A stretch of 64,000 bases of DNA from Chryseobacterium sp. E1 (lineage in GTDB: Bacteria; Bacteroidota; Bacteroidia; Flavobacteriales; Weeksellaceae), in NCBI GenBank assembly GCA_019203745.1, contig CP078104.1, positions 1,204,501 through 1,268,500 on the forward strand, given 5' to 3'. Position 1 is the first letter of the stretch; each line of letters begins with the position of its first letter. The translations under genes were made by a program, and so were the position numbers. This document shows, piece after piece, positions 18,163 to 26,543 of the stretch. The notes below the pieces were generated by a model that ran no database searches, was not told the DNA's origin, and saw only the letters and a program-made list of their open reading frames with translations.

Positions 18163-19436
18163 ATGCATAATTACATCAGCGCAGAAGAGGCAATATATAC
18201 CATAAAAAGTGGCAACCGGGTATTTTTCCACGGAAGTGCCTGCACCCCGAATTATTTGATTGACGAGCTGGCAAGACAGTCACACAGGCTGGAGAATGTA
18301 GAAATGGTCTCCATTACCCAACAGGGAAATGTAGAAATTGCAAAATCTGAGTATAAAGACAAATTCTTTATCAATTCTCTGTTTGTATCCACTCCGGTGC
18401 GTGACGCTGTCAATTCGGACAGAGGTGATTTTGTACCCGTATTTTTAAGTGAAATCCCGATTTTATTCAGAAAAAACATTCTTCCCTTGATGTAGCACTG
18501 GTCACAGTTTCTCCACCGGACAGGCATGGTTTCTGTACACTGGGGACTTCAGTAGACATAGCAAGATCAGCTGTAGACACTGCTAAAATCATCGTTGCAG
18601 TCGTTAATCCAAGAATGCCAAGAACTCATGGAGACGGTATGATCCACATCAGCAGGATCCACAAGCTGGTGTGGCATGAAGAAGAGCTACCAACAGTAGA
18701 TTACGGATCAAAAGTAGGCCCTGAAGAAATGCTAGTAGGAAAAAATGTAGCAGAGCTTATTGAAGACAGATCCACCCTTCAGATGGGTATCGGAACCATT
18801 CCTGATGCGGTCTTAAAATGCCTTACCAATCACAAGGACCTGGGAATTCATACTGAAATGCTGAGTGACGGCGTTATTGACCTGATCCAGAATGATGTAA
18901 TCAACAACAAATATAAAGGTTACAACGATAATAAAACCATTACAAGCTTCTGTTTCGGAACCAGAAAATTGTATGATTATGTGGATGATAATACCGTATT
19001 TGCTTTCAGGGATGTAAGTGAAGTCAACTTCCCGATCAACATCATGAAAAACAAAAAAATGGTAGCCATCAATTCTGCGATTGAAATTGATCTTACCGGA
19101 CAGGTCTGTGCAGATTCCATCGGAACTATGCAGTACAGCGGTATCGGCGGCCAAATGGACTTCATGCGGGGAGCAGCATTAGGTGAAGACGGAAAACCGA
19201 TTATTGCCATCACTGCCAGAACGAAAAAAGGAGTCTCCAGAATTGTTCCTTATCTTAAACAGGGAGCCGGTGTAGTGACTACAAGAGGGCACATCCATTA
19301 TGTCGTTACGGAATACGGAACAGCTTACCTGTATGGAAAAAACCTTCGCCAGAGAGCTCAGGAGCTGATCAGTATCGCCCATCCTGACGACAGGGAAATG
19401 TTGGAGAGAGCAGCATTTGAAAGATTTAAACACTGA
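18163..19436 (+). CDS. 4-hydroxybutyrate CoA-transferase-like / acetyl-CoA hydrolase family (one frame break)
   Basis: About 425 residues of the Cat2/butyryl-CoA:acetate CoA-transferase group. Visible: ISAEEAIYTIKSGNRVFFHG at the start, DVALVTVSPPDRHGFCTLG, MGIGTIPDAVL, HTEMLSDGVIDL (candidate catalytic Glu) and YSGIGGQMDFMRGAALG, the typical GIGGQ(V/M)DF stretch. The only break is in the A run at about 18474-18478; restoring one A joins FRKK to HSSLDVALVTV. It belongs to a different subfamily from the upstream CoA-transferase, so it is not a simple duplicate. The acceptor acid is unknown; location between hmgA and hppD suggests a role with acetoacetate or related acids. Confidence 0.87.
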
Positions 19437-19574
19437 TAATCAACAAATAAGGTTTTTCAATATGTATTTTTCATGAGATTTTAAAAACATATTTCTATCT
19501 CAGACCTATAGATTACAAAAAAACTTTAATATTTTGGCAGTATATTTGATAAAACTCTTTCAAAAACAAGGAAA

Positions 19575-20357
19575 TTGAAAACTATATATAATTCGATACG
19601 AGAAGAAGTTGTAAAGCATTCGAAGGTTAGGAATTCTGTTTTGGGAATGTGAATGAATGGAAGAGAAGCCATTATATTATTCTTTCCGAAATTATTAAAG
19701 ATGAACTGTCTGAAGCTGAAGAGCTGAAAGGAGGAAAAAGTTTGAAATCGGAAGTACCATTTCACATGTAACGCTACAACGTTTCTTTGAAAACGACTAT
19801 CAGGATAAAACCCACAGTGATCTGAGATTTTTAAAAACTTTAGACAAAATATGCATCTTTCTTGGGTATAGAGACCTCAATGATTATATTCACACTGTCA
19901 GGCAACAGGATCATCAGGAAGAAGATAACAATTCATTCATGACCCAGATTGTCTATGATTATTGTGCAGCTGCCTTTGAGTTCTACAAACTGTTTCCGGC
20001 TCATAATACGGAACTTTTGAAAGATCTTGTATTTGATGATTCTCCTTTTCTGGAAAGAGCATCACAGTTCAGTAAAGAATTATGTGATCAGGATTTTCAT
20101 TTGGTAACGAAAAACAACCGTTCCAATTACGAAGTTTTTGATATCAATATTGTAACGGATGAACCGGACAAAAAAATACTGGAGTCCCAGGAGTTTTGGA
20201 ATCTTCTGTTCAAAGTCGGGGAAACAGGAGAGGAACACTTTGTAAACCAGCTGAGTACCCAGATTTATTTTATTAAAAGATTGGTAATACCTGGAAAATC
20301 TGGGATAATTATAACCCGGATGCCGGAAGATTAAACAAAAAAATAGAAACCGTCTGA
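19575..20357 (+). CDS. Uncharacterised protein with HTH-like N-terminal half (frame broken)
   Basis: A frame of about 260 residues reconstructed over at least three breaks (near 19650, at about 19735-19739 in an A5 run, and near 20295). The stretch ISHVTLQRFFENDYQDKTHSDLRFLKTLDKICIFLGYRDLNDYI resembles N-terminal segments of some Bacteroidota HTH-like proteins (TLxRFF...TLDKLxxFLGYxxxxDF), hence possibly nucleic-acid binding. The remainder is acidic with no membrane segments. The start is uncertain: TTG at 19575 is used, as no better ATG is in frame. A TATATTTG box sits at 19541-19548. I do not recognise a function. Confidence 0.6.
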
Positions 20358-20363
20358 AAATAA

Positions 20364-20392
20364 GAAAGCCGCAGAGATAATCTGCGGCTTTC
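20364..20392. terminator. Strong hairpin after the uncharacterised gene
   Basis: GAAAGCCGCAGA (20364-20375) and TCTGCGGCTTTC (20381-20392) form a perfect 12-bp stem with a 5-nt loop. No long T-run follows on the + strand, so efficiency is uncertain. Confidence 0.65.
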
Positions 20393-20593
20393 ATGTTCGA
20401 AATATTTTTTTCACTTGTCTTTTGTATTACAAATGTAAGCGGTTGATTCCACACAGATGAAACTTAAATATACTTAAATAAACTTTTCTTTAACGTTATG
20501 TTAAATAAATTCAAGGATTAGTAGGGAATATTTTTCCTATATCCAAGTTTTTTGTAATTTGCATACCAATAAAATAAAAGTAAAAGAGAAAAT

Positions 20594-21724
20594 ATGTCAA
20601 CACTTACATTTGCCGAGAAAATTGCTCAAGCAGAAAATTTCTTGCCGATTAACGGTACAGATTATATTGAGTTTTATGTAGGAAATGCAAAACAGGCTGC
20701 CCATTATTACAAAACCGCTTTCGGTTTCCAGTCTGTAGCTTATGCGGGTCCTGAAACAGGAGTAAGAGACCGTGCATCTTATGTGCTTCAACAGGGAAAG
20801 ATCAGATTGGTACTAACTACCGGATTGAAGTCTGACTCTCCTATCAACGAACACGTAAAGAAACATGGTGACGGAGTAAAAATTTTGGCACTTTGGGTAG
20901 ATGACGCTTATGCAGCTTTCGAAGAAACTACCAAAAGAGGTGGAAAACCATATTTGGAACCCGTAACTTTAACTGATGAGCATGGTGAAGTAAGGATGTC
21001 CGGAATCTATACCTACGGAGAAACTGTTCATATGTTCGTAGAAAGAAAAAATTACAACGGTGCTTTCATGCCGGGATACGAAAAGTGGGAAAGTGCCTAC
21101 AATCCTGAAGAAGCAGGATTACTGTATGTAGACCACTGCGTAGGAAACGTAGACTGGAACAGAATGATCCCTACCGTGGAATGGTATGAAAAAGTAATGG
21201 GATTTGTAAATATCCTTTCTTTTGATGACAAACAGATCAACACAGAATATTCTGCTTTGATGTCTAAAGTAATGTCGAACGGAAACGGATATGCAAAGTT
21301 CCCTATCAACGAGCCTGCAGAAGGTAAGAAAAAATCCCAGGTAGAAGAATATCTTGATTTCTACGAAGGTGAAGGTGTACAGCATATTGCAGTAGCTACA
21401 AAGGATATCATCCATACAGTAACCGAACTGAAAAAACGTGGTGTAGAGTTCCTTTCTGCCCCGCCGGAAGCTTATTACGATATGGTACCTGAAAGAGTGG
21501 GCCACATTGATGAAGATTTAAAGAAACTTCAGGAGTTAGGTATACTTATTGATCATGATGAAGAGGGGTATCTGCTTCAGATCTTTACCAAGCCTGTAGA
21601 AGACCGCCCTACTCTATTCTTCGAAATCATTGAAAGACATGGTGCGCAGAGTTTCGGTGCAGGTAATTTCAAAGCTTTATTCGAAGCCTTGGAAAGAGAG
21701 CAGGAAAGAAGAGGTAATCTTTAA
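20594..21724 (+). CDS. hppD: 4-hydroxyphenylpyruvate dioxygenase
   Basis: An intact 376-residue Fe(II) enzyme converting 4-hydroxyphenylpyruvate to homogentisate, the substrate of HmgA upstream. Two VOC-type domains are visible: N-terminal DYIEFYVGNAKQAAHYYKTAFGF and C-terminal VDHCVGNVDWNRMIPTVEWYEKVMGF. The metal ligands are the His in VDHCVGNV, the His in GVQHIAVATKDI and the Glu in TLFFEIIERHG. The product-binding tail GAGNFKALFEALEREQERRG matches HPPDs closely. Upstream, TTTTTTGTAATTTG at about 20548 is a near-consensus promoter box. A terminator follows 20 bp after the stop. Confidence 0.96.
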   Translation: MSTLTFAEKIAQAENFLPINGTDYIEFYVGNAKQAAHYYKTAFGFQSVAYAGPETGVRDRASYVLQQGKIRLVLTTGLKSDSPINEHVKKHGDGVKILALWVDDAYAAFEETTKRGGKPYLEPVTLTDEHGEVRMSGIYTYGETVHMFVERKNYNGAFMPGYEKWESAYNPEEAGLLYVDHCVGNVDWNRMIPTVEWYEKVMGFVNILSFDDKQINTEYSALMSKVMSNGNGYAKFPINEPAEGKKKSQVEEYLDFYEGEGVQHIAVATKDIIHTVTELKKRGVEFLSAPPEAYYDMVPERVGHIDEDLKKLQELGILIDHDEEGYLLQIFTKPVEDRPTLFFEIIERHGAQSFGAGNFKALFEALEREQERRGNL

Positions 21725-21743
21725 TTTTACGTTAAAAAAATTT

Positions 21744-21785
21744 AAGTTTTGTCAGGATACAGTGTTCTGGCAAAACTTTTTATAA
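21744..21785 (+). terminator. Intrinsic terminator of hppD
   Basis: AAGTTTTGTCAGGA (21744-21757) pairs with TTCTGGCAAAACTT (21765-21778), with G-U wobble, then a T-run. Confidence 0.85.
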
Positions 21786-21795
21786 AACACAGTAT

Positions 21796-22258
21796 ATGAG
21801 AAAATTTTTAATATAGAATTTTATTCTTTGGAACATTAGGGCTAAAAGCTCAATATGGAACCCTGAATGCAATTCTGGACCGACTTGAGGCAAGAAAAGG
21901 CATCAATCAGAATCTTGAAAAGGTGAATATTGACAACAAAAAATTTGTTTTCATCAAAGATGAAGCTGATCATACAGAAAGAGATTTTATTATTATCAAA
22001 GGAAATGCGGCAACGTATGTAGAAGTTTTTGATGATAAAGCCACCGGAGAAAGCAGTTCCAATGTTTTCACAGGTGATATTGTCAGAAAAAAGAATATTA
22101 TTTCCTTACGGGCAGATATGCTTGAAAATAAAAAAGTTCCTGTGCCTGTCACCAAAACCCTGCTATTGACCCGGCAGGACAATATTCTGTACCTCATTGA
22201 TGTCAATACGAAAGCCCGATGGATTGATGAGCAATCTTATACCAAGAAGGCAAAATAA
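21796..22258 (+). CDS. Small secreted protein of unknown function (frame broken)
   Basis: About 150 residues. A signal peptide (MRKFLI..., then a hydrophobic core ending GLKAQ) is split by a break near 21813. The mature part (YGTLNAILDRLEARKGINQNL, then KKFVFIKDEADHTERDFIII and KTLLLTRQDNILYLIDVNTKARWID) looks like a small beta-rich domain. No cysteines or membrane segments. It lies between hppD and fahA on the same strand, so it may be co-expressed, but nothing ties it to tyrosine breakdown. Family not recognised. Confidence 0.65.
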
Positions 22259-22312
22259 CATCCCGGAATGCCCTTTTCAGGATGATAATTTAATCTAACT
22301 AAATCTAAACTT

Positions 22313-23560
22313 ATGAAATCATTTGTAGACTATTCCTCAGATTCGGATTTTTCTATACATAATATTCCTTTCGGAGTCGCAGTTTTTAATAAAGAATACA
22401 TCGGATGCTGTACAAGAATCGGAGATCAGATAATTGATCTTGCTACGTTGTATGATCTTGGATATTTCGAAGATATTGAAGGATTAGACGACAATGTTTT
22501 TGAGGCCTATACCATCAACGAATTCATTGAACTGGGTAAGCCTGTTACCAATGCCGTTCGTACAAAAATTCAGGCATTATTACAGGAAGGTTCTACCCTT
22601 TCAAAAGATCAGAAAACCATTGAAGAAGCGTTTTATGATCTTGACAAAGTAAAAATGATGATGCCTGTTCACATCCCGAATTATACAGACTTTTACAGCA
22701 GTATAGAACATGCTACCAACGTAGGAAAAATGTTCCGTGATCCGGCCAATGCATTATTACCCAACTGGAAACATTTACCGGTAGGCTACCACGGAAGAGC
22801 CTCTTCTATTGTAGTTTCAGGTACAGAAATCAACCGTCCCAAAGGACAAATGAAGCCTGCAGATGCAGATAAACCCGTTTTCGGACCTTGTAAGCAGCTG
22901 GATTTTGAACTGGAAATGGCTTTCATCGTCAATAAAAATACGGAGATGGGAGAAAGCATTTCTACGAAAGATGCTGAAGATGCGATCTTCGGAATGGTGG
23001 TATTCAATGACTGGTCTGCAAGAGATATCCAATCATGGGAATATGTTCCGCTAGGGCCATTCCTTGCAAAAAACTTCGGTTCATCCATTTCTCCATGGGT
23101 AGTTACCCTTGAGGCACTGGCACCATTCAGAACAGCTTCTCCGGTACAGGATCCTGAAGTGCTGGATTATTTAAAATTTGAAGGTGATAAAAATTACGAC
23201 ATCAACCTTGAGGTTTATATCCAGCCTGAAAACGGTGATCAGAACCTGATCTGCGAAAGCAATTACAAATACATGTACTGGAATATGAACCAGCAACTGG
23301 CCCATCACACTATAAACGGATGTAACGTAGAAGTGGGTGACCTATATGCCAGCGGTACTATTTCCGGAACCGATCCAAAGTCTTTCGGTTCTATGCTTGA
23401 ACTGACGTGGAGAGGCCAGAATCCTCTGTCATTAAGCAACGGTGAAGAAAGAAAATTCATTGAAGATAACGATACCGTTACCATGAAAGCATGGGCTGAG
23501 AAAGATGGTGTGAGAGTAGGTTTCGGTGAAGTTTCGGGTAAAATTATTCCTACACTTTAA
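22313..23560 (+). CDS. fahA: Fumarylacetoacetase
   Basis: An intact 415-residue enzyme for the last step of tyrosine catabolism, hydrolysing fumarylacetoacetate to fumarate and acetoacetate. Family hallmarks: FGVAVFNKEYIGCCTRIGD at the N-terminus, DFYSSIEHATNVGKMFRDP, LPVGYHGRASSIVVSGT, the metal ligands in FELEMAFIVN (E-x-E) and VVFNDWSARDIQSWEYVPLGPF, and YASGTISGTDPKSFGSMLEL. Length matches eukaryotic-type FAH. Its TAA at 23558-23560 is only 4 bp before the left repeat of the GxxExxY element. Confidence 0.96.
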   Translation: MKSFVDYSSDSDFSIHNIPFGVAVFNKEYIGCCTRIGDQIIDLATLYDLGYFEDIEGLDDNVFEAYTINEFIELGKPVTNAVRTKIQALLQEGSTLSKDQKTIEEAFYDLDKVKMMMPVHIPNYTDFYSSIEHATNVGKMFRDPANALLPNWKHLPVGYHGRASSIVVSGTEINRPKGQMKPADADKPVFGPCKQLDFELEMAFIVNKNTEMGESISTKDAEDAIFGMVVFNDWSARDIQSWEYVPLGPFLAKNFGSSISPWVVTLEALAPFRTASPVQDPEVLDYLKFEGDKNYDINLEVYIQPENGDQNLICESNYKYMYWNMNQQLAHHTINGCNVEVGDLYASGTISGTDPKSFGSMLELTWRGQNPLSLSNGEERKFIEDNDTVTMKAWAEKDGVRVGFGEVSGKIIPTL

Positions 23561-23564
23561 ACTT

Positions 23565-24050
23565 TAACCACAAAAGTCACAAAAGAATTATGATTACTCA
23601 GTCATATCTAACCGATTTGACCTATAAGATAAATGGCGCCTGTATAGAAGTTCACAAAATTCTGGGCGCCGGTTTATTGGAAAGTGTATATCATAAATGC
23701 CTGGAAGAAGAATTCAGATTAAGAAATATCAGTTTTAAATCTGAACTAAAAGTTCCCCTGAATTACAAAGGAAAAGAAATAAATTGTGATTTCTTTTGTG
23801 ATTTTTTAGTTGAAGATTCAATTGTTGTTGAGCTCAAATCAGTTGTTCAATTGAATGATATTCATCGGGCTCAACTGCTGAATTATATAAACTTAATGAA
23901 GAAACCCAAAGGTATCTTAGTAAATTTTAATGTAAAAAATCTTTATCACGAAGGGCAGGAAACTTTTGTCAATAAATATTATGACATGCTTTTTTGAACT
24001 TTTAAAGATTAAAACTATTAGCTTAAAAACTTTTGTGACTTTTGTGGTTA
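23565..24050. mobile_element. Inverted-repeat-bounded cassette carrying a GxxExxY gene
   Basis: A perfect 21-bp inverted repeat encloses one gene. The left end (23565-23585) is T followed by AACCACAAAAGTCACAAAAG, and the right end (24030-24050) is its exact reverse complement. The CDS starts 4 bp inside the left end and stops 32 bp before the right end. The repeat consists of the 8-mer CACAAAAG twice with 9-bp spacing. No transposase and no clear target duplication are visible. The cassette exactly fills the space between fahA and the flavin reductase gene. A near-identical solo end lies at 2167-2187. Confidence 0.6.
23590..23997 (+). CDS. GxxExxY protein (PD-(D/E)XK nuclease-like)
   Basis: An intact 135-residue protein of the GxxExxY family. 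The naming motif is G28-L-L-E31-S-V-Y34. A nuclease-like core follows: a basic/beta segment (FKSELKVPLNYKGKEI), Asp67/Asp71 and the ELK motif (E81-L-K83, SIVVELKSVVQL), then HRAQLLNYINLMKKPKGILVNF. The D...ExK arrangement is that of PD-(D/E)XK enzymes, so DNA or RNA binding or cleavage is plausible, but no activity is established as far as I know. Unlike most neighbours it has no frame break. It is enclosed by perfect 21-bp inverted repeats. Confidence 0.9.
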   Translation: MITQSYLTDLTYKINGACIEVHKILGAGLLESVYHKCLEEEFRLRNISFKSELKVPLNYKGKEINCDFFCDFLVEDSIVVELKSVVQLNDIHRAQLLNYINLMKKPKGILVNFNVKNLYHEGQETFVNKYYDMLF

Positions 24051-24073
24051 TATAATTTTTGTAATTATAAAAT

Positions 24074-24897
24074 ATGAAAACAGTAATCCCCTCTGAAATA
24101 ACCTCCGTACAACTACAGACCATCATGCAGACGGCCGTTTCACCACGTCCTATTGCACTTGCTTCTACTGTAGATAAAGATGGTAATCATAACTTATCTC
24201 CGTTCAGTTTTTTTAATATGTTCAGTACGGTTCCTCCGATTTTGATTTTTTCACCATCGAGAAGAGTCCGTGATAATACCACCAAACATACACTGGAAAA
24301 TGTTTTTGAAGTTCCGGAAGTGGTAATCGGAACAGTGAATTTTCCGATTGTACAGCAGATTTCTTTAGCTTCCACAGAATATGAAACCGGAGTGAATGAG
24401 TTTATCAAATCAGGTCTTACCATGAAAGATGCTGATCTTGTACAGCCCAAGCTGATTGAAGAGTGCCCTGTCAACTTTGAATGTAAGGTTTTAGAAATAA
24501 AGCCACTGGGAGATCAAGGCGGTGCCGGGAATCTGGTGATCTGTGAGGTTCAGAAAATCCATATCAGAGAAGAATATCTGAATGAAGCCGGAAATCTGGA
24601 TCAGAAAAAACTGGACATGGTAGCCCGTTTAGGCAGCAACTGGTATTCCAGAAGCAATGAGAACAGTCTTTTGAAGTACCGAAACCTTTGGTAACAAAAG
24701 GAATTGGTTTCGATCTGCTGCCAGATTCCATTAAATACAGCAAAGTATTTACAGGAAATGACCTGGGAATGCTTGCCAATACGGAAGTTTTACCTGCCGG
24801 AGACTTTCATGCCGATGAAAAGATTCATCTTGATGCACAGAAATTACTACTGGAAAGCAAAGTTGAAGAAGCGTGGGTCTTACTCACGATACAATAA
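24074..24897 (+). CDS. Flavin reductase family protein (one frame break)
   Basis: About 274 residues. The N-terminal half is a split-barrel FMN-binding domain: AVSPRPIALASTVDKDGNHNLSPFSFFNMFS is the characteristic flavin_reduct opening, followed by IFSPSRRVRDNTTKHTLENV and GTVNFPIVQQISLASTEYETGVNEF. The C-terminal half becomes continuous after restoring one T at about 24667-24670 (FEVPKPLVTKGIGFDLLPDSI). It may supply reduced flavin or reduce an intermediate. Its place directly after fahA suggests a link to aromatic catabolism (inference). It begins 23 bp after the right repeat of the GxxExxY cassette. Confidence 0.86.
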
Positions 24898-24931
24898 AAA
24901 ATCGGTCTGAAATTTCAGACCGATTTTTTAT
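24897..24931 (+). terminator. Palindromic intrinsic terminator
   Basis: AAATCGGTCTGAAA (24898-24911) and TTTCAGACCGATTT (24912-24925) form a perfect palindrome followed by TTTTATTT. It overlaps the last base of the flavin reductase stop region. Confidence 0.9.
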
Positions 24932-24935
24932 TTAG

Positions 24936-25085
24936 GTTGGAAGTAGAAGTCAGAAGCTGGAGGCTGGAAGTTCAAAAGTTTTTTGAATAGCTGTTATCCA
25001 AATGAATAACCTTTGGAAAATAGTCCTTTTTGATTTCAATAGATACTAAACACGACTATTATCTTTAGCTCCAGCTTCTGATTTC
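24936..25085. repeat. Purine-rich/pyrimidine-rich inverted element (copy B)
   Basis: The left arm (about 24936-24973) is purine rich and contains TCAGAAGCTGGAG. The right arm (about 25068-25085) contains its exact reverse complement CTCCAGCTTCTGA, 13 bp. The rest of the arms match more loosely. The element ends directly at the stop codon of the next minus-strand gene. Confidence 0.6.
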
Positions 25086-25591
25086 TTACTTAGATTTCAA
25101 TGATTCTGAGACCGTAATTTTTCCTTTTTCAGCAAAGTCTGTTACCTTACCGTTTTTATCAATGGAAACATTCAGGTTGTCATTTTTAGAATCGTAGAAA
25201 ATGCTTGTCGCATATCCAGGGCAGTCATGTTGCTTACATCCTGTCAGTTTATAAATTCCGTTTTCTGAGGTCACAGGACCTTCCACGTTGAAATTTTTCA
25301 CCATTTCATCATACTGGGCTCCTGTAAGCTTTTTCAGTCTTTCTGAAATACCTTTATCTTCAAATAATTTGATATCATGAGGATATTTACCTACATTTTT
25401 GGTAATAATATTATCCGCAACGGGAGCAGAAGGAGCAGGTGATGCTACAGAATCATTTTTTGTGATTACAGAATCTTTAGGCATTACAGTAGCCAAAGTA
25501 TCCGTACTTACAGAAGACTCTGTTTTTGTCTCTTTTTACATGAAATAACACATAGTGAAAGCGCAAATGCGCCTGCAATAATTTTTTTCAT
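25086..25591 (-). CDS. Lipoprotein of unknown function (one frame break)
   Basis: About 168 residues. The lipoprotein signal is MKKIIAGAFALSLCVISC followed by KKE, a typical Bacteroidota lipobox and sorting context. Then comes a Ser/Thr/Pro-rich linker (SVASPAPSAPVADN) and a compact domain with NVGKYPHDIKLFEDKGISERL, GIYKLTGCKQHDCPGYATSIFYD and NVSIDKNGKVTDF. Two Cys in CKQHDC could form a disulfide. The domain resembles inhibitor-like lipoproteins (Ivy-type) only superficially. The break is in the A run at about 25535-25539. Confidence 0.72.
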
Positions 25592-25640
25592 AATTATATT
25601 GATAGGGTGGTTAATTTATAATAACGTAGTTTTAAACGTT

Positions 25641-26483
25641 TTATTTTAATTTTTCTTTGATAAAACCAATACATTTTTCTGTCACAGTATTTAAATCCTC
25701 CGGAAGATGCTGTTTCGTCCAGGGTTCTTTTGCTCCGAAAGTATGGTTGGCGTTTTCAATAAGGAACAGTTCTGAATTCGGGTTCAGGATATGAAGATGT
25801 TCTGCATGTTTTACATCCACGGCTTCATCTTTGGTCCCATGAATGATCAGCATATGGGCCTTCGCCATTTCAGTAGCTCTTTCCACATCAAAGCGGTGGA
25901 TATTCTGCTCATAGTCTTCATAAAACTGATAATAATGAGGCATCTCCTGGTGGGTACGTCCGTTTAAAGCATAATATACTCCATCCCTTTTCCAGTTCTC
26001 AAATGCTTGTCCTGTGGGAAATCTTTCCAATGTATCTACACTTGCCAGCGTGATCAATCCGTTGATTCTTTCATCTTCGAACGTTTTAATGATTGAAATT
26101 CCTCCTCCCCTACTGTGCCCGATCAGCCCCACTTTTCCCGGGTCTGCATTCGGATGGTCGATAAAATGATCAATCACAACACTAAGGTCTGAAAGTTCTT
26201 TAGTATAATTATTATTCCCAAATGCTTCAATATCTGCAAAATCGCTTGGACTGTCTACTGTGGTGCCATTGTGCGAAAAATTAAAGGTAACAAAGAAAAA
26301 ACCTGCTTCGGCAAACTTTTTAGCCATCAGATTCCATGCTCCCCAATCTTTATATCCTTTATATCCGTGAACAAAGACCACCAGAGGCAGTTTTTTGCCA
26401 GAGTCAATGTAAAAAATATCAGCAAGAAAACCTTTTGTTTCTTTATTTTCTAAATATATATTCTTTTCACTAATCAAATTCAT
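25641..26483 (-). CDS. Alpha/beta hydrolase (dienelactone hydrolase/esterase-like)
   Basis: An intact 280-residue alpha/beta hydrolase. The oxyanion region is VVFVHGYKGYKDWG (residues 35-48), the nucleophile elbow is GHSRGG with Ser124, the acid is probably Asp219 (HGTKDEAVD), and the base is His247 (ENANHTFG). No signal peptide, so it is cytoplasmic. The substrate is unknown; the fold is common among small-ester hydrolases and acyl-transferring enzymes. Divergent from the secreted SGNH gene. Confidence 0.9.
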   Translation of the reverse strand: MNLISEKNIYLENKETKGFLADIFYIDSGKKLPLVVFVHGYKGYKDWGAWNLMAKKFAEAGFFFVTFNFSHNGTTVDSPSDFADIEAFGNNNYTKELSDLSVVIDHFIDHPNADPGKVGLIGHSRGGGISIIKTFEDERINGLITLASVDTLERFPTGQAFENWKRDGVYYALNGRTHQEMPHYYQFYEDYEQNIHRFDVERATEMAKAHMLIIHGTKDEAVDVKHAEHLHILNPNSELFLIENANHTFGAKEPWTKQHLPEDLNTVTEKCIGFIKEKLK

Positions 26484-26543
26484 AAAATAAATGGGTTTTG
26501 TTTAATATTTTTATATTTATAAAGCTAATTTAAATTGAAATTT

